Source: Actinomycetes bacterium
Lineage (GTDB): Bacteria; Actinomycetota; Acidimicrobiia; Acidimicrobiales; UBA8190
NCBI GenBank assembly: GCA_021779775.1
Contig: JAJYAB010000106.1
Location: 1-6,374 of the forward strand
DNA length: 6,374 bases
Reading direction: 5' to 3'
Part shown: one piece after another, positions 1 through 5,311 of the stretch
Layout of the letters: each line of letters starts with the position of its first letter
How positions within the stretch are numbered: the first letter of the stretch is position 1
Translations under genes and position numbers: made by a program
Notes under the pieces: model-generated
Told to the model about the DNA's origin: nothing
Databases searched by the model: none
Seen by the model: the letters and a program-made list of their open reading frames with translations, nothing else

Positions 1-130
1 CCAGGTCGGCCTTGGCCACTTTCACCGAGGACTCCGAGCCGCCCTTCGACTCCGGGTCGTAGGGCACACACGTAACGATCGAGACCCCGTAGTAGCGCGA
101 GAGCGCGACAGCGGCCTCGAGACGGACATG
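1..130 (-). pseudogene. istA: IS21-family transposase IstA, internal fragment (runs off left edge)
   Basis: Reading the minus strand from about 130 down to 2 gives an open frame containing SRYYGVSIVTCVPYDPES followed by KGGSESSVKVAKADL. This matches the end of the integrase-type (rve) catalytic core of IS21-family IstA, where 'D/P-x-SKGG-x-E' holds the third catalytic acid of the DDE triad and 'VAKADL' follows it. IstA works with the ATPase helper IstB in cut-and-paste transposition. IstA is normally about 400-500 residues with an N-terminal HTH and two earlier catalytic aspartates. None of that is recognisable upstream of about 130, so the N-terminal half is missing although the frame stays open. 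The C-terminal part and any istB would lie to the left, outside the window. The family call is from remembered motifs. The exact breakpoint between IstA homology and unrelated sequence is uncertain by about 10-20 bp. Confidence 0.72.
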
Positions 131-164
131 ACGCCATGCTATGGCCACGTCCAACAACCGTTCC

Positions 165-239
165 GATTGGCCGATCGGGCTTGCCGATTGGCCCCCCAGT
201 TGTGCCGGCTGGTCGATCGGGCTTGCGATGTTGGCCCCC
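165..239. repeat. Imperfect direct repeats, possible IS21-type terminal repeats
   Basis: The 13-mer CGATCGGGCTTGC occurs at 172-184 and again at 214-226, 42 bp apart. Each copy is followed by a similar GATTGGCCCCC-like tract (186-197 and 227-239), and GATTGGCC also occurs at 165-172. Multiple short repeats near the ends are a known trait of IS21-family elements, and the adjacent 1-130 fragment is istA. I infer that this could be the outer end of the same element brought next to mid-istA by an internal deletion. The repeats are directly visible; the IS21-end interpretation is not proven. Confidence 0.5.
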
Positions 240-336
240 GTAAGTCGCTCCGAGCATGGCCCTGACCAGGACGAACATCTCCACGGGAGTCCGCAACCGT
301 GCCGATTCACGGCCCAGATGCCCTCAGCCGAAGGGT

Positions 337-355
337 CTAGGAGCGTCCTGAAGTA
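337..355 (+). repeat. Left terminal inverted repeat of the IS1182-like element, with CTAG border
   Basis: CTAGGAGCGTCCTGAAGTA pairs with the right end at 2173-2191 with two mismatches over 19 bases. The innermost 10 bases (TCCTGAAGTA) are identical in both ends. Confidence 0.85.
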
Positions 356-402
356 GTCGTCGTTGGATTCGCGTTCTGTGGGCGGGTCGGCGAGACTTGG
401 GT

Positions 403-1975
403 ATGGCGCTCGGTCGGTCGAAGGTCCAGCCCCGTTTCGAGGATCCGAGGACGTTGTTGGGTCAGCGGCTACGGGGGATCTACCTGTTGTTGGCTGATCA
501 TGGCGGCGCGATGTTCGCCGACGACTACTTCGCGGACCTGTACAAGGCGTCGAGGTTGGGACGCCCGACGGTGCCTGCCCGGACCCTGGCCACGGTGATG
601 ATCCTCCAGGCGCACGAGGGCCTGTCGGACCAAGAGGCATGCGATCGTCTGGAGCGGGACCTGGCCTGGCAGGCCGCAGCAGGGCTGCCCACGGGGGCGG
701 AGTCGTTCCATCCGACGACCCTGGTCGGGTTGCGGAACCGTCTGCGTGCCTCGGCCCGTCCCCGACGGCTGTTCGAGGACACGAAGGCGGCGGCGGGCGA
801 GGCGGGGGTGATGGGCAACAGGGTGCGGGTGCTGGACTCGACGCCGATCTACGACGCGGTGGCCACCCAGGACAGCGTGACCCAGTTGCGCTCCGCGATC
901 CGCAAGCTGTTGCGAGCGCTGCACCGGGACTATCCGTTGCTGGCCGCCAAGGTCCGGGGGGTGTTGGTCCGCGACGACGACTACGCGGGACCGGGGAAAC
1001 CAGCCTGTGACTGGGACGATCCCGCCGCCCGGGAGGCGCTGGTCGACGCGTTGGTCCGTGACTGCGCTGCTGCTCTGGCCGTGTTGGACGGCGAGGAGCT
1101 GGAGGGCCCGGCCGCCGACGCGGTCGAGTTGCTGGCTGTGGTTGCCGGCCAGGACGTCGAAGCGGGAGACGATGGGGTGTTCCGCATCGCCCGCCGGGTC
1201 GCTGCCGACCGGGTGATCTCCACGGTGGATGTCGAGGCCCGCCACGGGCACAAGTCCCATGACCGCCGCTTCGACGGGTACAAAGCCCATCTCAGTGTCG
1301 ATCCCGACTCGGAGCTGATCGACGAGGTGATCGTCACCGCGGGCAACGTGCACGACTCGACGCCGGTGGTCGATCTGCTGGTCGGCCACGCCGATGACGA
1401 GGTGAAGCCGACGGTGATGGGTGACTGTGCGTATGGGACCGCCGAGACCCTGGCCCGCCTCGCCGACGGGGGATACGACGACGTGAAAGCCAAGGTGGCC
1501 CCGGCCCCGGGGCCGTGACGGCCGCTTCGGCAAGGACGACTTCACCGTCGATCTCGACGCCGGCCGCATCACCTGCCCGGCCGGGAAGGTGGCGGTGATC
1601 CGCACCGGCAAGGACGGCTCGGGTCGCGCCGACTTCGCCGGCCAGTGCACCGCCTGTCCGCTGCGCGACTCGTGCACCACCTCGGCGTCGGGGCGGACCG
1701 TGACCATCCACGCCCGAGAAGACCTCCTCCAAGAACACAAGACCGCCCAAGCCACCCCGGAATGGCAGGATGCCTACACCGGCACCCGCCCGAAAGTCGA
1801 ACGCAAGATCGCCCACTTCGTGCGCCGCAGCTGGGGTGGGCGCAAAGCCCGAGTCCGGGGCAAGATCCGTATCGCCACCGACGCTGACACCCGCGCCGCC
1901 GCGTGTAACTGGGCCCGCCTCGCCACCCTCGGCGTCACCCGCCACGGCGGGGCATGGACAGCCGCCCCACCCTGA
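403..1975 (+). pseudogene. IS1182-family transposase, split by a +1 frame change
   Basis: This is a DDE transposase that would cut and join the element's ends. The first segment (403 to the TGA at 1516-1518) has the family's N-terminal region, RFEDPRTLLGQ then ADDYFADLYKASRLGRPTVP. It also has the first catalytic Asp in RVLDSTPIYDAVATQDS (about residue 145 from ATG 403) and the second in VMGDCAYGT (about residue 341). Homology resumes in the +1 frame from about 1499 to the TGA at 1973-1975. That part reads GRFGKDDFTVDL, then a Cys-containing CPAG...CTACPLRDSC region, then RPKVERKIAHFVRR holding the probable catalytic Glu. The switch lies in a G/C run at 1499-1512, consistent with one extra base. 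The break separates the two Asp residues from the Glu, so neither piece alone has a full triad. ATG 403 was chosen over a TTG at 397. Joined, the protein would be about 523 residues, normal for the family. A sequencing indel is a real alternative. Confidence 0.85.
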
Positions 1976-2172
1976 CCACGATCGAAGACCCGCCCGCTCC
2001 AATCGTCTCGCCCGCCCGCTGCTCCCGCCCGCCCCGAAACCCTCCCAAACAGAGGGAACCGGGAGCCAGGCAGGACCGGAAGAGCAAGACGAACCCGACA
2101 CAAGCCACCCGATCCCGCCAGACCGCCCTCCCACACCCGTCCAACGCCGCCACGGACCGCACAGCAGCCCCG

Positions 2173-2191
2173 TACTTCAGGACTCACCTAG
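2173..2191 (-). repeat. Right terminal inverted repeat of the IS1182-like element, with CTAG border
   Basis: TACTTCAGGACTCACCTAG is the inverted partner of 337-355 and marks the right boundary of the element, 198 bp after the transposase stop codon. Beyond 2191 no further similarity to the left flank is visible. Confidence 0.85.
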
Positions 2192-2337
2192 GCATTCGAG
2201 TGCTTCCTAGAACCATCCGGCGGCGCCAGGCACTCTCTGTATCCCGTGGTGAACGGCGCCGGTGCCGTGTTCGCCCACGGCTTTGCCGAGCGCTTATGCG
2301 CCTACCTTCAGTCGCTTTCTCGCCCCGGCCAGAGCCG

Positions 2338-2361
2338 GCGCGGACCATGGGTCGTCCGCGC
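2338..2361 (-). terminator. Hairpin directly after vapC, possible terminator
   Basis: GCGCGGAC (2338-2345) and GTCCGCGC (2354-2361) form a perfect 8-bp inverted repeat with an 8-base loop. It starts one base past the vapC stop codon (TAG at 2365-2363, minus strand). A second, weaker GC-rich hairpin (CCGGC...GCCGG type) follows around 2325-2340. There is no T-run, so this may be a non-canonical terminator or an mRNA-stabilising stem, as is common in high-GC genomes. Confidence 0.5.
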
Positions 2362-2362
2362 T

Positions 2363-2782
2363 CTACGGCCGAGCCACTCGGAGGCCGAGGCGCTCGGCCG
2401 CTTCGCACAGACCAGCATCGCCGGCGACGAACACGAGGTCCTCTTCGTTCACGACCTCGGCGGCGGCGAGGTGAACGGAGTCGAACCCGCGCAAAGCGAG
2501 CTGCTCCGCAAGAGCTCCCGCTCGTCGAACAAGAGCGTCCGACACCTCAAGTACCTCCAGCTGCTCATAGAGGCCAACGAGTGATGTCACGGCGGTGCGG
2601 AGCTCGTCCTGCGGGATGCGGCCACCTCGCGCCGCCTGGGCGAGCGCTGCGTGCCCTTCGGCGTAGACAATTCGGGCGCTCGCGACGCGATCGGCTTCCT
2701 GCCAGAGACGACTTGCCTCGGTCGAGCCAGCTTCCTCGATCAGGAGCGGAACGACAGCTGACGTGTCGAAATAGGCGATCAC
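2363..2782 (-). CDS. vapC: VapC-type PIN-domain ribonuclease toxin
   Basis: The protein is 139 residues, typical length for VapC, a Mg2+-dependent cytoplasmic endoribonuclease that cleaves tRNA or rRNA when released from its antitoxin. The PIN-domain acidic residues are all visible: Asp6 in MIAYFDTSAVVPLL, Glu42 in IVYAEGHAAL, Asp101 in GFDSVHLAAA and Asp122 in FVAGDAGLCEAA. The active site therefore looks intact. The start is GTG at 2782-2780, overlapping the antitoxin stop in a GTGA arrangement, which implies translational coupling. A hairpin follows immediately downstream. The gene sits between two insertion sequences (ends at 2191 and 3121) but is not damaged by either. RNA target and host effect cannot be read from the sequence. 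Confidence 0.93.
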   Translation of the reverse strand: MIAYFDTSAVVPLLIEEAGSTEASRLWQEADRVASARIVYAEGHAALAQAARGGRIPQDELRTAVTSLVGLYEQLEVLEVSDALVRRAGALAEQLALRGFDSVHLAAAEVVNEEDLVFVAGDAGLCEAAERLGLRVARP

Positions 2783-3048
2783 CGTCGCTGCTCGGCAACG
2801 AGCTCGCTCACCGAGCCAGAGGCTTCAATGCGCCGCGTCGGCAGTGAGCGCTTCGCTCTCACGGGGGCGGAAGCGAGGCCCTCGGCGATAAGCCGATCGA
2901 GCGAGGACTGGCGAGGCGATGGGTCGATGGGCACGACCTTCGCGACGGCGCGACCGTGCTCGGTCACGACAATTTCCTCGCCGCTCGTGTGCACCCGGTC
3001 CAGGTACCGGCTCAGGTTGTCTCGCAGCTCGCGCACACCGACTTTCAC
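2779..3048 (-). CDS. vapB: VapB antitoxin of Phd/YefM type
   Basis: An 89-residue antitoxin that should bind VapC and repress its own operon as a toxin-antitoxin complex. The N-terminal half (KVGVRELRDNLSRYLDRV, then EEIVVTEHGRAVAKVVPID) is the classic Phd/YefM DNA-binding fold. The C-terminal tail (RRIEASGSVSELVAEQRR) is the expected toxin-binding region. The frame stays open up to an ATG at 3108, but I chose GTG 3048 for three reasons. Family members begin right at this KVGVRELR motif. An AGGGGAG Shine-Dalgarno lies at 3060-3054, five bases before 3048. And a perfect TATAAT box (3103-3098) would lie inside the coding region if ATG 3108 were used. GTG 3051 is a less well spaced alternative. 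It overlaps vapC by four bases. Confidence 0.9.
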   Translation of the reverse strand: MKVGVRELRDNLSRYLDRVHTSGEEIVVTEHGRAVAKVVPIDPSPRQSSLDRLIAEGLASAPVRAKRSLPTRRIEASGSVSELVAEQRR

Positions 3049-3059
3049 CACCGCTCCCC

Positions 3060-3095
3060 TTGACGCCACATTGATCGTTGACGCCACATTGATCG
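3060..3095. repeat. Perfect 18-bp tandem repeat in the vapBC leader
   Basis: TTGACGCCACATTGATCG is present twice with no spacer and no mismatch (3060-3077 and 3078-3095, plus-strand reading). It lies between the vapBC -10 box and the vapB Shine-Dalgarno, so it overlaps the probable transcription start and leader. Autoregulated Phd/VapB antitoxins bind repeated operator sites at exactly this place, so an operator role is plausible. A recent replication-slippage duplication is the simpler alternative. Confidence 0.9.
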
Positions 3096-3097
3096 CC

Positions 3098-3125
3098 ATT
3101 ATAGCCATATCTCAGGGTGTCTCGA
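3098..3125 (-). promoter_or_regulatory. Probable vapBC promoter; its -35 lies in the IS end
   Basis: On the minus strand a consensus -10 box TATAAT occupies 3103-3098. Sixteen bases upstream, TCGAGA at 3125-3120 matches four of six positions of TTGACA. Five of those six bases belong to the terminal repeat of the IS701-like element and the sixth to its target duplication. Transcription would start near 3091, inside the 18-bp tandem repeat, leaving a leader of roughly 40 bases with a strong ribosome site before GTG 3048. The -10 is clear; the -35 assignment is an inference. Confidence 0.6.
3115..3120. repeat. Left copy of the 6-bp target duplication of the IS701-like element
   Basis: GGGTGT lies immediately outside the left inverted repeat and recurs exactly at 5012-5017, immediately outside the right one. 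This is the signature of insertion by staggered cutting. Confidence 0.85.
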
Positions 3126-3133
3126 CTTTCTCA
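3121..3133 (+). repeat. Left terminal inverted repeat of the IS701-like element
   Basis: CTCGACTTTCTCA matches the inverted right end at 4999-5011 in 12 of 13 positions. It also supplies most of the putative -35 box facing outward toward vapBC. Confidence 0.87.
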
Positions 3134-3134
3134 C

Positions 3135-4469
3135 CTACGCAGCGACGTCCTCCCAGGCCAGCCGTAGGATGGTGATTTCTTGCGGGGTCGGCGGCTGAGC
3201 GTCTTCAGAGCGTAAATAGCCGGCGACGATCACCGGACGGAGCTTGGCGAGCATGTCGAGGACCGAGGGCTGGGCCTTGTCCCGGTACCAAGGGGCCAGC
3301 TCTCGCCGCTCTTCGACGTCGTCGGGGTGATACCCGACAGTGGCATACCAGACGACCGCAAGCGTGTTGACGATGAGAGCGAACGGGACCGTGCGCTCGA
3401 CTGCCAGGCGCACGCGGTTGCGGGCCTGGCCGACGCCGCCGATCTGTTTCGCGTCTTCGATGGCGACCTCGATGGACCAGCGGGAGGCATACCGCTCGAT
3501 GACCCGCGCGGCGCTGGCGGCCGGGTCGGTGGTGACCAGCGCCACGTCGTAGCCGGTTGTCGACTTGTCGCGGACCAGGACGACCTGCACGGTTTGCGGG
3601 CCGAACACGCCGTACCAAAGACAGCGGATCACCGCGACAGAGACGGTCGTGGTGGTGCCGTAGCGGGTGACGGTGGCCGGGGTGAACTGGGCGCTACCCG
3701 CGAGGTTGGCCAGCGTTGCGAGCTTGGCGCCTTTGAGTCGGGGTCGACCGCGCTTGCCGGTGGGTCGCGGCGCGAGCTCGTAGAGCGATGCGTTGGACCT
3801 GAGCCGGGTCGTCCAGGTGACGGCATCCGGCAGGCCACGCAGCACCTTGCCCGCGTAGGCGGAGTCGGCCACCACCTCGATGCGCCGGCCATCCAGCGCG
3901 GCGGCCAACGCCTCCACGAGCCGGCGGGCCAGAGCCAGCCGGGAGGAGTCGTCTGAGTCTTTCCGGACCAAGGCGAAACCGACTGGCAGTGCGATGGGCC
4001 GATCCAGGAACGCCAGGTGCACCACGATCGCCGCGATCACCCAGTTGTTGCCGTATCCGACCTTCTTTCCGCCCTGGACAGACCCGTCGTGGAACCAGGA
4101 CGCAGCGTGCACCTTCGGCCCGCGGCGGCAAAACAGCGTGTCGTCGATCGCGACGCTCACCGCCGCATCGGCCGCCACCAGCAGCCGCACCACCAGGCGG
4201 GCCAGGATCGCGGAGACCTGCTCGGTCGACCAGCGGGCGTGGGAGAAGAACCGCTGCGCCCGGTGGTGGCTCCAGGTCTGTGACAGCCGGGCCCCCACCA
4301 GCATCCCGCACACGGTGCGCCGCGCCGTCTGGGCCACCAGCCCGGAGGCCAATGCGCAGAACACCGGGAACGTCCAGGCGCTGAAGCAGCCTCGGAACTC
4401 GGCGAACAACCCGGCCAACGACGCCGCCACCGCCACCTCCCCCCGGCCCTTGCGCTCGCACCTTGCCAT
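3135..4469 (-). CDS. IS701/IS4-superfamily DDE transposase
   Basis: A 444-residue transposase, normal length for IS701-type enzymes, that would excise and insert the surrounding element. The RNase-H-like catalytic core is complete. The first Asp is in VAIDDTLFCRRGPKVHAAS (Asp109/110), the second in VVADSAYAGK (Asp202). The family's Y-(2)-R-(3)-E-(6)-K signature is exact in YASRWSIEVAIEDAK (Tyr327, Arg330, Glu334, Lys341). The N-terminal part (LFAEFRGCFSAWTF, then ARLSQTWSHHRAQRFFSHARWS) matches the usual upstream region of this family. ATG 4469 is preceded by GGGGAGG five bases away, supporting this start. The gene diverges from the accessory gene starting at 4565. No frameshift or missing catalytic residue is visible. 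Assignment to IS701 rather than another IS4-related group rests on recalled motifs. Confidence 0.93.
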   Translation of the reverse strand: MARCERKGRGEVAVAASLAGLFAEFRGCFSAWTFPVFCALASGLVAQTARRTVCGMLVGARLSQTWSHHRAQRFFSHARWSTEQVSAILARLVVRLLVAADAAVSVAIDDTLFCRRGPKVHAASWFHDGSVQGGKKVGYGNNWVIAAIVVHLAFLDRPIALPVGFALVRKDSDDSSRLALARRLVEALAAALDGRRIEVVADSAYAGKVLRGLPDAVTWTTRLRSNASLYELAPRPTGKRGRPRLKGAKLATLANLAGSAQFTPATVTRYGTTTTVSVAVIRCLWYGVFGPQTVQVVLVRDKSTTGYDVALVTTDPAASAARVIERYASRWSIEVAIEDAKQIGGVGQARNRVRLAVERTVPFALIVNTLAVVWYATVGYHPDDVEERRELAPWYRDKAQPSVLDMLAKLRPVIVAGYLRSEDAQPPTPQEITILRLAWEDVAA

Positions 4470-4490
4470 GTTGCCTCCCCTTCGTTGTAA

Positions 4491-4511
4491 ACCTTAGTAT
4501 TCTACTAAGGT
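4491..4511. promoter_or_regulatory. Perfect 9-bp-arm palindrome between the divergent IS genes
   Basis: ACCTTAGTA (4491-4499) and TACTAAGGT (4503-4511) form a perfect inverted repeat around a TTC centre. It is strikingly AT-rich against the GC-rich background. It lies between the transposase start (4469) and the accessory gene start (4565), so it could be a shared operator, a bidirectional promoter core or a protective hairpin. I could not assign convincing -35/-10 pairs. The palindrome is certain; the role is inferred. Confidence 0.7.
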
Positions 4512-4564
4512 TCTGTTCGCATAGGGTGGATGGTGCGGACGACAAGACGGAAGAGGAGGTCCAT

Positions 4565-4981
4565 GTGAAGGTGAACGCGAGGCGACAAGCCAAGCAAGCC
4601 AAGCTCGCCGCTCAGCTCGCGGAGATCGGCTTCGCATTGCCGGGGTCGCTCACGGTGAAGGCCTACCGGTGCGGCAAGCAGAACTGCCGCTGTCACGGAG
4701 AGCCCCCGCAGCTACACGGTCCCTACGCGTTCTGGACGCGCAAAGTGAACAACAAGACCGTGACGCGCATGTTGAACGACGAGGAGGTCGGCAACTATCA
4801 GCCGATGTTCGACAACGCCCGCAAGATCCGAGAATTGGTCAGCCAGCTCCACGACCTCAGCCTTGAACTGGTGGAGCCGCCCGCGGCCAACTCGAAACCG
4901 AAGACGGCCACGGCAACCAAGGCGACTTCACCCAAGACCAGCCGTCCCCGAACCCGAAAGGCGGCCAAGCCTCAGGGGTAG
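4565..4981 (+). CDS. Small Cys/His-motif IS accessory protein (DUF6788-like)
   Basis: A 138-residue protein of unknown function. Residues 26-75 carry the recognisable core: PGSLTVKAYRCGKQNCRCHG, then HGPYAFWTRKVNNKTVTRML. The pattern Cys36-x4-Cys41-x-Cys43-His44 with His51 could bind a metal. This resembles the family I recall as DUF6788, often found beside transposases in actinobacteria. The N-terminus (RRQAKQAKLAAQLAE) and a segment near 87-103 look helical. The last 30 residues are a Lys/Ala/Thr/Pro-rich basic tail suggestive of nucleic-acid contact. GTG 4565 was chosen because AGGAGGT sits at 4554-4560 just before it. An in-frame ATG at 4463 would cross the palindrome and that ribosome site. 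Its location inside the terminal repeats makes it an element gene; a role in transposition or its control is inference only. Confidence 0.78.
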   Translation: MKVNARRQAKQAKLAAQLAEIGFALPGSLTVKAYRCGKQNCRCHGEPPQLHGPYAFWTRKVNNKTVTRMLNDEEVGNYQPMFDNARKIRELVSQLHDLSLELVEPPAANSKPKTATATKATSPKTSRPRTRKAAKPQG

Positions 4982-4998
4982 GCCAGAGGCCTCAAAAC

Positions 4999-5011
4999 TG
5001 CGAAAGTCGAG
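4999..5011 (-). repeat. Right terminal inverted repeat of the IS701-like element
   Basis: TGCGAAAGTCGAG is the inverted counterpart of 3121-3133 (12 of 13). It begins 17 bases after the accessory gene stop and is followed directly by the target copy GGGTGT. Confidence 0.87.
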
Positions 5012-5017
5012 GGGTGT
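5012..5017. repeat. Right copy of the 6-bp target duplication of the IS701-like element
   Basis: GGGTGT, identical to 3115-3120, abuts the right inverted repeat. Confidence 0.85.
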
Positions 5018-5094
5018 AGGACGCGTACGATATGGCCGGCGACGAGATGGGGCGCCTCGGCCGGTAGCGCTTGCCGTCGGTGCCGTCGACTCGT

Positions 5095-5120
5095 TCAGGT
5101 GTGGCAGTTGCCACACCTGA
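5095..5120. repeat. 26-bp palindrome with perfect 12-bp arms inside the HTH remnant
   Basis: TCAGGTGTGGCA (5095-5106) and TGCCACACCTGA (5109-5120) are exact reverse complements separated by two bases. The palindrome lies within codons for SGVATATPE just after the recognition helix of the HTH remnant. With almost no loop it looks more like a dimeric protein-binding site than a terminator. No matching copy is seen elsewhere in the window, and it does not match the parS consensus. Confidence 0.85.
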
Positions 5121-5311
5121 CAGGTCCCGGGACACCGTCTTCGGATCGACACCGAGCTCCGAACCGATCCAATGTCGGGAAACTACCGTCCGCCAACCGT
5201 CCGCCAACACGAACCGGCCGTGACCATCACGCCGGCTCTCTTTCCTGATGAAGCCGAACGACGTCGTGGTTGAGTCTCCTCCCAGCGGTCAGGGTGCGAA
5301 GCTGAAGATTC

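Larger units (their letters stand above)
337..2191 (+). mobile_element. IS1182-like insertion sequence, both ends present
   Basis: A 15-bp imperfect terminal inverted repeat defines the element: GAGCGTCCTGAAGTA at 341-355, and the complement of 2173-2187, which reads GTGAGTCCTGAAGTA (13 of 15 identical). Both ends are bordered by CTAG (337-340 and 2188-2191). CTAG is its own reverse complement, so it can be either a 4-bp target duplication or the outer part of the inverted repeat (17 of 19 identical if included). Similarity stops at those borders. The element is about 1.85 kb and holds one transposase gene on the plus strand, as expected for IS1182-family elements. About 215 bp of non-coding, C-rich sequence separates the transposase stop from the right end. 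The transposase is frame-disrupted, so the copy may be inactive. Confidence 0.82.
3121..5011. mobile_element. IS701/IS4-like insertion sequence with a divergent accessory gene
   Basis: The ends are a 13-bp inverted repeat with one mismatch: CTCGACTTTCTCA at 3121-3133, and the complement of 4999-5011, which reads CTCGACTTTCGCA. The element is flanked by a perfect direct repeat GGGTGT (3115-3120 and 5012-5017). Length is 1891 bp. It holds a transposase on the minus strand, whose stop codon lies one base from the left repeat, and a small Cys/His-motif gene on the plus strand, whose stop lies 17 bases from the right repeat. The two genes diverge from a 95-bp centre that contains a hairpin palindrome. 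Both genes fit tightly between the ends, so the second gene is part of the element rather than flanking DNA. Intact genes, near-identical ends and exact target copies suggest a recent, possibly active insertion. Confidence 0.88.
5012..5288 (-). pseudogene. Helix-turn-helix protein remnant cut by the IS701-like element
   Basis: On the minus strand the frame is open from 5288 (just after an in-frame TGA at 5291-5289) to a stop at 4994-4992 that lies inside the element. The last few residues are therefore IS-encoded. The native part reads GFIRKESRRDGHGRFVLADG, then WIGSELGVDPKTVSRDLSGV, then ATPERVDGTDGKRYRPRRP. The middle segment is a typical HTH ('G-x-ELGVD-x-KTVSRDL'). The following 'V-x-GTDGK-x-Y' motif recurs after such HTHs in actinobacterial and phage ParB-like or replication-associated proteins, as I recall. 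There is no good ATG/GTG near the top of the frame; the first usable start is GTG 5210, after the conserved-looking RDGHGRFVLADG stretch. Both ends therefore look incomplete: a 5' truncation or frameshift, and a 3' end removed by the insertion. The precise family is uncertain. Confidence 0.65.

Noticed and set aside
141..356. 71-codon open frame at the left end on the plus strand
   Set aside because: It spans the direct repeats and runs into the left inverted repeat of the IS1182-like element; there is no ribosome site and no recognisable protein pattern.
1495..1515. Programmed -1 frameshift in the IS1182-like transposase
   Set aside because: The continuing homology is in the +1 (or -2) frame, and no A/T slippery heptamer is present.
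469..1755. Long open frame (about 428 codons) on the minus strand opposite the IS1182-like transposase
   Set aside because: It mirrors a GC-rich coding region; its predicted protein is low-complexity and Arg/Val/His-rich with no motif, while the plus strand carries clear transposase motifs.
1770..2210. Pro-rich open frame overlapping the 3' end of the IS1182-like transposase
   Set aside because: It is out of frame with the conserved transposase C-terminus and extends past the right inverted repeat.
2188..2210. CTAGG ... CCTAG hairpin just past the IS1182-like right end
   Set aside because: Only five bases pair and it includes the border CTAG; it is more simply explained by the element boundary.
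1954..2847. Open frame of about 297 codons on the plus strand spanning the IS right end and vapC
   Set aside because: It crosses the inverted-repeat boundary at 2191 and runs antisense to vapC; the composition is Arg/Pro-rich and not protein-like.
3049..3108. Longer vapB start at ATG 3108
   Set aside because: It would place the TATAAT box and the tandem repeat inside the gene; GTG 3048 has the ribosome site and the family-typical N-terminus.
3327..3956. Plus-strand open frame of about 209 codons opposite the IS701-like transposase
   Set aside because: It is antisense to a complete transposase with all catalytic residues, and is Gly/Asp/Arg-rich without any recognisable domain.
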